Assembly: GCA_020025035.1 (NCBI GenBank) | Contig: JAHHSU010000047.1 | Coordinates: forward strand, 1 to 8,636 | Direction of reading: 5' to 3' | DNA length: 8,636 bases | DNA from: Thomasclavelia sp. | GTDB lineage: Bacteria > Bacillota_I > Bacilli_A > Erysipelotrichales > Coprobacillaceae | Part shown: positions 1-7,126 of the stretch, one piece after another | How positions within the stretch are numbered: the stretch's first letter is position 1 | Layout: each line of letters opens with the position of its first letter | Program-made: the position numbers and the translations under genes | The notes under the pieces: generated by a model | Seen by the model: only the letters and a program-made list of their open reading frames with translations | Told to the model about the DNA's origin: nothing | Databases searched by the model: none

Positions 1-55
1 TTTTTAGGTATTTGTAATTTTTATGTTGGTTGATGATAAAAGGGAGGTATAAGTT

Positions 56-1096
56 ATGGATAAGGATTTTTTATTAGAAATGTTAAAGACTGATTCAGTT
101 TCAGGATATGAGATTAAATTACAAAAAAAGATATTACAACATTATCACTCAAGTATGGATACACAGTTAACAGATTTATCTAGTAATGTCATTAATGTGA
201 TTAATCCTACATCACCTATTAAAGTGATGCTTTTAGGACATATTGATGAAATAGGTTTATATGTTAGTAATATAACAAGTGATGGGTTCATTCAGGTAAG
301 TGCTGCTGGGGGAATTTATCCTTCTACGTATTTAGGACATCATGTTTTGATTCACACTAAACAACATTCTATTCCTGGAGTGGTAGTTAATACTAGAGAA
401 TTAAGTAAAAAGAGTGATTGTAACGTACATGATCTTACAATTGATATAGGAGCTAAAGACAAATGTCATGCAATAAAATATGTCAATGTTGGAGATCCGA
501 TTACTTTTAATACGCCAATTTGTCCGTTGTTAGATGATAAACTTGCAGCTAGAGCGTTAGATGATAGAGTAGGTGCTTTTATTATTTTAGAAGCAACAAA
601 AAAAGCAAAGAGTAAAGGTGCAAAGGTAGGGACTTATTGTGTAACTACAACTGGTGAAGAGACTTCTATGAGAGGTGCTTATTTTGCAAGTAGTAAAATT
701 GAACCAACTATGGCTATTATTGTTGATGTTACTTATACAAGTGATTATCCAGGTGTCAATGCAGGGGACTGCGGGGATGTTAGTTTAGGGAAGGGGCCAG
801 TATTATGTTGTAGTTCTATTATCAATAAGAAAATGAATGAAAGATTGAAACAGATTGCAAATAAGATGAATATGTCTTATCAAATAGAAACAGCACCAGG
901 ACGTACTGGAACTGACGCTGATAAAGTATTATGTACCAATAAAGGAGTTCCATTATGTTTGATTTCTTTACCACTTCGCTATATGCATAATCCTGGGGAG
1001 ATGTGTAGTTTAAATGATGTTCAATCATGTATTGATTTAATTTGTGAATTTTTAATATCATTAGATGATTCATTTGATTTAGATCCTTTTCATTAA
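56..1096 (+). CDS. M42-family metallo-aminopeptidase (complete)
   Basis: This is a cytosolic dinuclear-metal peptidase of the M42 (TET/PepA-like) family, which trims amino acids from the N-termini of peptides; some members are misnamed endoglucanase or cellulase M. All expected metal and catalytic residues are visible: H62 and D64 in GHIDEIG, D169 in ALDDRVG, the E201-E202 pair in TTGEET (catalytic base and ligand), D224 in IVDVT, and H311 in RYMHNPGE. The GRTGTDAD stretch near residue 282 is also typical. The 346 residues match the usual family length, so the gene looks intact. The start is supported by AGGGAGGT at 41-48, eight bases... seven bases before the ATG at 56. It is the first gene in the window and could be alone or the last gene of an upstream operon; a terminator follows its stop directly. 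The family is clear, but the substrate preference (leucyl, glutamyl or lysyl) cannot be read from sequence. Confidence 0.93.
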   Translation: MDKDFLLEMLKTDSVSGYEIKLQKKILQHYHSSMDTQLTDLSSNVINVINPTSPIKVMLLGHIDEIGLYVSNITSDGFIQVSAAGGIYPSTYLGHHVLIHTKQHSIPGVVVNTRELSKKSDCNVHDLTIDIGAKDKCHAIKYVNVGDPITFNTPICPLLDDKLAARALDDRVGAFIILEATKKAKSKGAKVGTYCVTTTGEETSMRGAYFASSKIEPTMAIIVDVTYTSDYPGVNAGDCGDVSLGKGPVLCCSSIINKKMNERLKQIANKMNMSYQIETAPGRTGTDADKVLCTNKGVPLCLISLPLRYMHNPGEMCSLNDVQSCIDLICEFLISLDDSFDLDPFH

Positions 1097-1115
1097 GAGC
1101 ACTATAGTGCTTTTT
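1095..1115 (+). terminator. Intrinsic terminator after the M42 peptidase
   Basis: The arms 1095-1102 and 1107-1114 pair over eight positions with one G-T wobble, around a TATA loop; the core AGCACTATAGTGCT is a perfect palindrome. A run of five T begins at 1111, so the inner T residues serve both stem and tail. The stem starts inside the TAA stop codon of the peptidase gene. It separates that gene from pth, although so short a stem may leak. Confidence 0.75.
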
Positions 1116-1118
1116 ATA

Positions 1119-1148
1119 TTGATGATAAGTTTAAATAATTTTTATTGT
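1119..1148 (+). promoter_or_regulatory. Possible weak promoter for pth-mfd-mgtE
   Basis: TTGATG (1119-1124) and TATTGT (1143-1148) are 18 bp apart, in the only gap between the upstream terminator and the pth ribosome-binding site. Both boxes depart from consensus. Start of transcription would fall near 1155, leaving a leader of about 20 bases. A promoter is expected here because a terminator precedes it, but these exact boxes are uncertain in such AT-rich DNA. Confidence 0.3.
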
Positions 1149-1172
1149 ATTATGTAAGGAGGGAATAAATAT

Positions 1173-1733
1173 ATGAAACTAATTATAGGATTAGGCAATC
1201 CAGGGAAAGAATATGAAAATACACGACATAATTGTGGTTTTATGGTAATAGATGCATTATCAAAGCAATTTGGTATAGCGGTAGATCAAACAAAATTTAA
1301 GGGATTATATGGTAAAGGGACGGTTGGAAATGAGACAGTTATTTTATTAAAACCACAAACCTATATGAATTTGTCTGGTGAGTCTGTACAAGAATTAATG
1401 AATTTCTATAAAATTAATAAAGAAGACGTACTTGTAATTTATGATGATTTAGATTTACCAGTAGGTAAAATTAGAGTTAGGGCTAGTGGTAGTGCAGGAG
1501 GACATAATGGAGTAAAGAGTTTAATTGCACATATGAATGGACAGGATTTTAAAAGAATTCGTGTAGGTATTGATCGAAATTCAAATATACCTGTAGTGAA
1601 TTATGTATTAGGTAAGTTTACTAAAGAAGAGTTTGTAACATTACAGCAGGCAATAGATTTATCTTGTAAAGTATGTAGTGATTTTCTTACTACCGATTTT
1701 CATAAAGTAATGAGTTTATATAATCAAAAATGA
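1173..1733 (+). CDS. pth: Peptidyl-tRNA hydrolase
   Basis: This bacterial-type peptidyl-tRNA hydrolase frees tRNA from peptidyl-tRNAs that drop off the ribosome, by cutting the ester bond between peptide and tRNA in the cytosol. The family signatures are all present: GLGNPG with N9, TRHNCGF with the catalytic histidine H19, TYMNLSG with N66, DDLDLP with D91, and SAGGHNG with N112, followed by RIRVGID. The 186 residues match the normal length. AAGGAGGG at 1156-1163, nine bases before the ATG, fixes the start. The stop codon overlaps the start of mfd in ATGA, the arrangement expected of translational coupling. The pairing pth-mfd is a well-known conserved neighbourhood in Bacillota. Confidence 0.98.
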   Translation: MKLIIGLGNPGKEYENTRHNCGFMVIDALSKQFGIAVDQTKFKGLYGKGTVGNETVILLKPQTYMNLSGESVQELMNFYKINKEDVLVIYDDLDLPVGKIRVRASGSAGGHNGVKSLIAHMNGQDFKRIRVGIDRNSNIPVVNYVLGKFTKEEFVTLQQAIDLSCKVCSDFLTTDFHKVMSLYNQK

Positions 1734-4700
1734 TTCATTCTATATTTAAATCTTTAGCTAAAAATAAAGCTGTACAAACTTTAGTAAACCAAAAAGGAAC
1801 GATTATTACAAATAACATTAGCGATGAAGCGTATTTGATTGCTAGTGCGTTTTTTAGTTGTCATCAAAATATACTTGTTGTAAAATCAACGCAATATGAA
1901 GCTAGTCAGCTGTATCAACAGCTTGATGCAATGGGGATTGAAGATGTATTATTTTTTCCAGTAGATGAATCACAAAGAATAGAGGCTTTAGTACAATCAC
2001 CAGAATTACTGGCTGAATGTATTTATACTTTATACCATCTAACTTTAGATACACCTAAAATTATAATCAGTCATAGTGTTGCGCTTGTTAGACATTTGCC
2101 AAATATTCACGAGTTTAAAGAAAGTATTTTTGAAATAAGCGTAAATGATGTAATTAGTATCGATGAATTAAAAAAGAAATTGGTATATCTAGGATATCAA
2201 TACACATCAAGAGTAGATCAACCTTTTTATTTTGGTCAACGTGGAGGAGTAGTGGATATATATTCATTACAATATCAACATCCTATTCGTATAGAATTTT
2301 TTGATGATGAGGTAGAAAGTATACGTTTTTATGATGTTGATACGCTTAGAACATTTGAGTCATTAAAGAGTGTAACAATCATTCCAGCAACTGATATATT
2401 ATATCGTGATGATCAAATTGAACAAGCAATCGAAAAAATAAAAACAACTAAAGATAATTGTATTTTTCATTTAGATACTTTTATACAGGATGACTTAAAT
2501 GATTTTATTGCTACAGAAGTAGAAAATTTACGTATGCATGATACATCGTTTTCAATGTATAAATATTTACCTTATTTACAAACTACTCATTCAATTATGG
2601 ATTATGTCAATGGAATTTGTTTGGTTAGTTCGTATTCAGGTGTAAAGGAAAATTATAAATTTTATGCTACAGAAATTTTAGATTATAATACAGAATTATT
2701 TCAAGAAGGAAAATCGTTACAATCGTTAGATTTACATTTTTGTTTAGAAGATCTATTAAAATCAAAACACATAGTAAAGGGAGAAATGTTTTTATCTAAG
2801 GATAGCGATGTAACATTTAAAACACGCATGGTTCCAACGTTATATCAGTTTGATGGACAAATGATTCAGGAATTAATAAATTATCAAAAAGAGTATCAAA
2901 TACTTATTGTTTTAAAAAAAGAATCGCATCAAAAGCAAATTATGAATTTATTAGAACATCATCAAATTCATTACACTCTTATTAGTAAAAATGATCAGTT
3001 AAATAAAGGAATCAATATTTGCATTGTAAATATTGAAAAAGGTATAGAACTTGTCGATGAAAAAATAGTTATCATTACTGAAAATGAATTATATCCTACA
3101 GCTACTAAAACAAAAAAAAGATTATTAAAATACAAAAATGCTATTAAGATATCAAATTTTGATGAATTAAATATAGGAGATTATATTGTACATGATAGTC
3201 ATGGTATTGGACAATATTTAGGAATTAAAACATTAGAGGTACAAGGTGTACACCGTGATTATTTATATATTAGCTATCGAGGAAATGATACTTTGTATGT
3301 ACCAGTAGAACAGTTTAAAATGATACGAAAATATATTTCTAAAGATGGTTATGCACCAAAAATTAACAAACTTGGAAGCGCTGAGTGGCAAAGAACAAAA
3401 CAAAAAATCCGTCAAAAGGTAAATGATTTAGCAGATTATTTAATAGATTTGTATGCAAAACGAATGTCTCAAAAAGGATTTGCATGTATGCCAGATACAT
3501 CATTGCAACATGATTTTGAAAATGAATTTGAGTATGTTTTAACACCAGATCAAGAACGTTCTATTCAAGAAATTAAAGAAGATATGGAAAAAAGTCAACC
3601 AATGGATCGTTTACTTTGTGGAGATGTAGGATTTGGAAAAACTGAGGTTGCACTTAGAGCAGCATTTAAAGCAATTGTAAATGGTAAACAAGTTGCGATA
3701 TTATGTCCTACTACAATTCTTTCTTCTCAACATTATCAAACGGTGGAAAAAAGGTTTCAAAATTTTCCAATTAGTGTTGCATTATTGAATCGATTTACAA
3801 CTTCAAAACGTGTAAAAGAAATAGAAGAAGGATTAAAAAATGGAACAATTGATATGGTAATAGGAACTCATAAAATTTTAGCTAATTCCATACAATTTAA
3901 AGATATTGGTTTATTGATTGTCGATGAGGAACAACGATTTGGTGTATATCATAAAGAAAAAATTAAATTATATAAGGAAACAATTGATGTATTAACACTA
4001 TCAGCTACTCCTATTCCACGTACATTACAGATGTCTTTAATGGGAATTAGAGGATTTTCACAAATTCAAACACCACCTATTAATAGGTTGCCTGTTCAAA
4101 CTTATGTGATGGAAAAAAATCAAACATTGATTAAACAGGTGATTGAACGTGAATTAGGACGTAATGGACAAGTATTTTATTTGTACAACAAGACTTCTAA
4201 TATTGAATCGGTTGCTACTACAATATCTAAGATGATTCCTGGTGCAAAAGTTGGGGTTGGACATGGAAGGATGTCTAGTGAAGAATTAGAAGATGTAATG
4301 ACTAAATTTTTAGAAAAGGAATATAATGTGTTAGTTTGTACAACAATTATAGAAACAGGTATTGACATTCCAAATGCAAATACACTTATTGTAGAGGATG
4401 CAGATAAATTTGGTTTATCACAATTATATCAAATTAAAGGTCGTGTAGGACGAAGTGATCGTAATGCATATGCATATTTGTTATATCAAGGTGGCAAGTC
4501 ACTTAATGAGACTGCAACTAAACGATTAAAAGCCATTAAAGAATTTACTCAATTAGGAAGTGGTTATAAAATAGCCATGCGAGATTTAACCATCCGAGGA
4601 GCTGGTGATATTTTAGGAGGAGAACAAGCAGGCTTTATTGATACTGTAGGATTTGATATGTATATGAAAATCTTACAAGAAGTAATTAATGAAAAACAAG

Positions 4701-5161
4701 GGATTGTAGAAAAAGAAGATATACCAGTTTTAAATGTGAATGTCGATGGATACATTCCATCAAATTATGTAAATACAGATTTTGAAAAAATCGAATTATA
4801 TCAACGATTAAACGATGTAGAATCATTAGAAAATTTAAAGGAATTAAAAGAAGAATTAAAGGATTTATATGGATCGTTACCTAGTTCAGTAGAAACATTA
4901 GTGATAAAAAGAGAATTCGATTTATTAATGAATCAATCATGTATTGAAGGAATGAAAGAGGATAAAAACTTTGTGGAAATTTCATTAACTGAAGAATTTA
5001 GTAATCAAATTGATGGAGAAAAACTTTTTATATTTGTTATGGAATATCATAAGTTTGTAATCATTACTTACACTAGAAAGCAAATTGTGATAAGATTTAA
5101 GAAGGATAAGGAATGGCTTAGTAGAGCAAATATTATTTTAAGTAAGCTTAAAGAGTTATAA
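1730..5161 (+). CDS. mfd: Transcription-repair coupling factor (ATP-dependent DNA translocase)
   Basis: Mfd recognises RNA polymerase stalled at DNA damage, pushes it off by ATP-driven translocation on upstream DNA and recruits UvrA for nucleotide excision repair. The domain order is complete. The UvrB-like N-terminal part contains QRGGVVDIYS at 170-179. The CarD-like RNA-polymerase-interacting domain starts near IGDYIVHDSHGIG at 482 and runs to about 550. The helicase/translocase part has Walker A GDVGFGKT (631-638), DEEQ (732-735), SATPIPRTL from 758, the motif ETGIDIPNAN, and GRVGRSDR from 904. The C-terminal TRCF domain runs from about residue 1000 to 1095, including ELYQRLND. At 1143 residues it is full length. 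The start overlaps the pth stop by four bases and has no good Shine-Dalgarno site in front, so ribosomes probably re-initiate after finishing pth. Confidence 0.98.
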   Translation: MIHSIFKSLAKNKAVQTLVNQKGTIITNNISDEAYLIASAFFSCHQNILVVKSTQYEASQLYQQLDAMGIEDVLFFPVDESQRIEALVQSPELLAECIYTLYHLTLDTPKIIISHSVALVRHLPNIHEFKESIFEISVNDVISIDELKKKLVYLGYQYTSRVDQPFYFGQRGGVVDIYSLQYQHPIRIEFFDDEVESIRFYDVDTLRTFESLKSVTIIPATDILYRDDQIEQAIEKIKTTKDNCIFHLDTFIQDDLNDFIATEVENLRMHDTSFSMYKYLPYLQTTHSIMDYVNGICLVSSYSGVKENYKFYATEILDYNTELFQEGKSLQSLDLHFCLEDLLKSKHIVKGEMFLSKDSDVTFKTRMVPTLYQFDGQMIQELINYQKEYQILIVLKKESHQKQIMNLLEHHQIHYTLISKNDQLNKGINICIVNIEKGIELVDEKIVIITENELYPTATKTKKRLLKYKNAIKISNFDELNIGDYIVHDSHGIGQYLGIKTLEVQGVHRDYLYISYRGNDTLYVPVEQFKMIRKYISKDGYAPKINKLGSAEWQRTKQKIRQKVNDLADYLIDLYAKRMSQKGFACMPDTSLQHDFENEFEYVLTPDQERSIQEIKEDMEKSQPMDRLLCGDVGFGKTEVALRAAFKAIVNGKQVAILCPTTILSSQHYQTVEKRFQNFPISVALLNRFTTSKRVKEIEEGLKNGTIDMVIGTHKILANSIQFKDIGLLIVDEEQRFGVYHKEKIKLYKETIDVLTLSATPIPRTLQMSLMGIRGFSQIQTPPINRLPVQTYVMEKNQTLIKQVIERELGRNGQVFYLYNKTSNIESVATTISKMIPGAKVGVGHGRMSSEELEDVMTKFLEKEYNVLVCTTIIETGIDIPNANTLIVEDADKFGLSQLYQIKGRVGRSDRNAYAYLLYQGGKSLNETATKRLKAIKEFTQLGSGYKIAMRDLTIRGAGDILGGEQAGFIDTVGFDMYMKILQEVINEKQGIVEKEDIPVLNVNVDGYIPSNYVNTDFEKIELYQRLNDVESLENLKELKEELKDLYGSLPSSVETLVIKREFDLLMNQSCIEGMKEDKNFVEISLTEEFSNQIDGEKLFIFVMEYHKFVIITYTRKQIVIRFKKDKEWLSRANIILSKLKEL

Positions 5162-5174
5162 AGGAGGAGATAGC

Positions 5175-6509
5175 ATGGAAAATAATATGAATATTGATGA
5201 ATTATTGATTCATGGAACAAAGGAACAAGTTGATTCCATGCTTCGATTTTTGCATCCTGCAGATATATTAGATGTGATTCATCGCCATGATGATCAAATT
5301 AAGAATATTTTATCTAAATTACCAGATGAAATGATTGCAGATATTATTGAAGAAGAGGAATTAGAAAATAAATACAATTTATTAAAACAAATTAGTGAAC
5401 CTAAACGTAAAAGTATTTTAGAAGAGATGGCATCTGATGAAATTACAGATATGATTGGTACTTTAGAAGAGCAAGAAGCTTTTGAAGTGATGAATTCCTT
5501 AGATGAAGAAGATAAACATGATATTCAACATTTAATGTCCTACTCACAAGAATCTGCAGGTGGGATCATGGATACTGATTTTATAGCCATTTATCAAAAT
5601 AAAACAGTACAACAAACTTTGGAGTATTTAAAGAAAGAGTGTCAAGATATCGCAACTGCAAGTTATTTATATGTTGTAGAAAATGATATGCGTTTAAAAG
5701 GTGTTTTATCATTGCGTGATTTAGTTTTTAGTGGATTTGACACCCCAATATCCAATATTACAAATACAAATGTGATTTCAATCAATGTAAATATGGATCA
5801 AGAAGAAGTTGCAAAAATATTTGATAAATACAATTTTGTAATGATGCCAGTAGTAGATAATTATGGAAGAATATTAGGAATCATTACATTTGATGATGTT
5901 ATTGATGTTATTAAAGAAGAAGCAACTGAAGATATGTATCATCTAGGTGGGGTAGCCAAGGAAGAACGAGTAGATGGAAGTATTAAAGAATCTATTAAGT
6001 CAAGATTGCCATGGTTAATTGTTAATCTTGTTACAGCACTCATCGCATCTAGTGTGATTGATCATTTTCAAGATACGATTTCAAAAGTTGTAGCTCTTTC
6101 TGCAGTGATGACTATTATTTCTGGTATGGGTGGAAATGCAGGAACACAAGCATTGACAATTGTTGTACGAGGTATTTCTTTAGGTGAGATTAATAAGGAA
6201 AATTTAAAGAAAATCATGTGGAAAGAGATTTGTGTAGGAGCACTTACGGGATTAGTTGTTGCGGTATTTGTATCCATATTGGCATTAAAATATGATCATA
6301 ATATTATGTTTGGAGTACTAGCTGGTATTGCGATGGTGATGAATATGATTATGGCTAATTTTGCAGGGTTTATTGTTCCGGTGATACTTGAAAAATTAAA
6401 AGTAGATCCAGCGCTTGCAAGTGGTGTTTTTGTCACAACCGTTACAGATGTATTAGGATTTTTCTTCTTTTTAGGATTAGCAACCCTATTTATAAAATAT
6501 TTAATATAA
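5175..6509 (+). CDS. mgtE: MgtE-type magnesium channel/transporter
   Basis: MgtE is a dimeric inner-membrane channel that admits Mg2+ and is closed by its cytosolic domains when internal Mg2+ is high. The 444 residues carry the full architecture: an acidic helical N domain (about 5-130) with the conserved ESAGGIM at 126-132; two CBS domains (about 138-190 and 200-250); a connecting helix; and five membrane segments, roughly 279-297, 304-330, 350-371, 376-404 and 411-440. The pore signature GMGGNAGTQ lies at 317-325, and D425 in TTVTDVLG corresponds to the pore-lining aspartate of the family. AAGGAGGA at 5161-5168 overlaps the mfd stop and sets the ATG at 5175. With only 13 bases after mfd it is surely in the same transcript. 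I see no Mg2+ riboswitch in front, so sensing probably rests in the protein itself. Confidence 0.96.
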   Translation: MENNMNIDELLIHGTKEQVDSMLRFLHPADILDVIHRHDDQIKNILSKLPDEMIADIIEEEELENKYNLLKQISEPKRKSILEEMASDEITDMIGTLEEQEAFEVMNSLDEEDKHDIQHLMSYSQESAGGIMDTDFIAIYQNKTVQQTLEYLKKECQDIATASYLYVVENDMRLKGVLSLRDLVFSGFDTPISNITNTNVISINVNMDQEEVAKIFDKYNFVMMPVVDNYGRILGIITFDDVIDVIKEEATEDMYHLGGVAKEERVDGSIKESIKSRLPWLIVNLVTALIASSVIDHFQDTISKVVALSAVMTIISGMGGNAGTQALTIVVRGISLGEINKENLKKIMWKEICVGALTGLVVAVFVSILALKYDHNIMFGVLAGIAMVMNMIMANFAGFIVPVILEKLKVDPALASGVFVTTVTDVLGFFFFLGLATLFIKYLI

Positions 6510-6604
6510 TTAAATAAAATATTATTTCTAATGATATAGTAATCCTAATATTATTTGGTAATAAATTACGGCTAAAATTATGATGATAATTTATGTCTAT
6601 CTAG

Positions 6605-6633
6605 TTGACAACACGACGATTTGTTATTACAAT
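6605..6633 (+). promoter_or_regulatory. Strong sigma-70/sigma-A promoter for tRNA-Arg
   Basis: A perfect -35 box TTGACA (6605-6610) and TACAAT (6628-6633), one change from the consensus -10, are separated by exactly 17 bp. Transcription should start near 6640, about 38 bases before the mature tRNA. The rest of the gap between mgtE and the tRNA (6510-6604) holds nothing I recognise apart from an AT-only hairpin without a T-run. Confidence 0.85.
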
Positions 6634-6677
6634 TTAATAGGATATTTTGAATAAATATAATAACAAATTATTTAGTT

Positions 6678-6754
6678 CTCTGCGTAGCTCAGCTGGATAG
6701 AGCACTCGCCTCCTAAGCGAGGGGTCGGAAGTTCAAATCTTCTCGTGGAGGCCA
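6678..6754 (+). tRNA. tRNA-Arg, anticodon CCU (reads AGG)
   Basis: The cloverleaf folds completely. Acceptor CTCTGCG (6678-6684) pairs with CGTGGAG (6744-6750) with two wobbles. The D arm is GCTC/GAGC (6687-6690, 6700-6703) with a GG-containing loop. The anticodon arm CTCGC/GCGAG (6705-6709, 6717-6721) has loop CTCCTAA, giving anticodon CCT at 6712-6714. The T arm is GGAAG/CTTCT (6727-6731, 6739-6743) with loop TTCAAAT. The discriminator base is G6751 and CCA is encoded at 6752-6754. The 77-base gene has its own promoter and terminator, so it appears to be a single-tRNA unit. It decodes the AGG arginine codon. Confidence 0.96.
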
Positions 6755-6763
6755 GAATATAAT

Positions 6764-6800
6764 ACCAAAAGCCTTTGTATAAATGGTTTTTGGTTTTTTT
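6764..6800 (+). terminator. Intrinsic terminator of the tRNA-Arg unit
   Basis: The arms 6764-6773 (ACCAAAAGCC) and 6785-6794 (GGTTTTTGGT) form ten pairs with one wobble, around an 11-base loop. A T-run continues to 6800. It lies ten bases after the tRNA CCA end. The upstream edge of the first direct-repeat copy abuts it. Confidence 0.88.
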
Positions 6801-6894
6801 CTTATATGGAAAAAATTGATAATGAACACTGTAATACTCGAACTAATAACTGCTAATAACTAAATAATTTTTGATGGTGTTGCATATGTGTTGA
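6801..6894 (+). repeat. Direct repeat, left copy (degenerate, with a 10-bp internal duplication)
   Basis: This stretch aligns without gaps to 8553-8636 once the 10-bp tandem duplication at 6843-6862 is collapsed: 68 of 84 positions agree by hand count, and 14 of the 16 differences are transitions. Its left edge abuts the tRNA terminator. The right edge is unknown because the other copy runs off the window. The two copies flank the minus-strand ATPase gene. Compared with the right copy, this one has lost the ribosome-binding site (AGGAGG has become GGAAAA-like sequence) and lacks a TATAAT box, so it looks like the more decayed copy. Confidence 0.8.
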
Positions 6895-6941
6895 TACTTA
6901 TAAAAACACAAGACCTGGTTGGTATAAACAATATTTTATGA
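6822..6941 (+). pseudogene. Remnant of a small gene (left repeat copy)
   Basis: From the ATG at 6822 the frame reads MNTVILELITANN, a TAA at 6861-6863, then IIFDGVAYVLILIKTQDL and onward to a TGA at 6939-6941. The equivalent pieces in the right copy are MNTVTIELTAK and IIFNSVTYVL, differing mostly by similar residues (I/T, L/I, D/N, G/S, A/T). That pattern suggests both descend from a real coding sequence, now broken. There is no usable Shine-Dalgarno site here. I do not recognise the family. An opening of the type MNxVTIELT occurs in various small phage or mobile-element proteins, which is only a weak hint. A non-coding repeat remains possible. Confidence 0.35.
6843..6862 (+). repeat. 10-bp tandem duplication inside the left repeat copy
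   Basis: CTAATAACTG is followed at once by CTAATAACTA. The right copy has one unit (CTAACAGCTA), so this is a duplication specific to the left copy. Ten extra bases shift the reading frame by one. Confidence 0.85.
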
Positions 6942-7126
6942 ATGTAGTTAATTATATACTTAACCCAGGACTATTAGAAACGAAAATAAAGGATTGACCT
7001 GAATTAGTCAATCCTTTACTACTACCTAAGTAAAGTTGAAATATAAGTTGTATAGCTATATACAAGACCCATACGTACGGTTAAATAAGATGGAAGTAAT
7101 TCTAGCAATTATTTTGTTACCCTATT
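6895..7126. other. Non-coding stretch between the left repeat and the ATPase gene
   Basis: Together with the repeat before it, this makes a gap of about 325 bases between the tRNA terminator and the ATPase stop. Apart from the ATPase terminator (6983-7018) it holds only a small inverted repeat, TTGTATA/TATACAA at 7048-7065 with a four-base loop, and scattered AT-rich sequence. Stops occur in all frames apart from a 40-codon run at 6875-6994 that lacks a start or ribosome-binding site. Confidence 0.6.
6983..7018 (-). terminator. Intrinsic terminator for the minus-strand ATPase gene
   Basis: A perfect 11-bp stem, AAAGGATTGAC (6988-6998) with GTCAATCCTTT (7007-7017), extends by one more pair at 6987/7018 and closes on an 8-base loop. 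Read on the minus strand it ends in TTTATTTTC, a serviceable T-run; read on the plus strand no T-run follows. It lies about 110 bases beyond the ATPase stop codon. Confidence 0.72.

Noticed and set aside
5161..5175. Mg2+-sensing riboswitch controlling mgtE.
   Set aside because: There are only 13 bases between the mfd stop and the mgtE start, so there is no room for an M-box leader.
6575..6592. AT-only hairpin AAATTAT/ATAATTT between mgtE and the tRNA promoter, considered as the mgtE terminator.
   Set aside because: Seven A-T pairs with no following T-run are too weak. No clear terminator for mgtE is visible, so its transcript may run into the tRNA unit and end at 6800.
6678..6754. tRNA-Arg as the attachment site of an integrated element carrying the ATPase.
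   Set aside because: No duplicate of the tRNA 3' end is present at 8342-8636, and no integrase gene is seen. The repeated segment begins after the tRNA terminator.
6875..6997. A 40-codon open stretch on the plus strand, containing RPGWYKQYF and ending TKIKD, after the left repeat.
   Set aside because: It has no start codon early in the frame, no ribosome-binding site, and its stop falls in the stem of the ATPase terminator. A run of this length is not rare enough by chance, and the frame differs from the one supported by comparing the repeat copies.
7048..7065. Inverted repeat TTGTATA/TATACAA as an operator or insertion-sequence end.
   Set aside because: It is seven A/T-rich pairs with a four-base loop, no partner elsewhere, and no adjoining promoter or transposase; likely chance.
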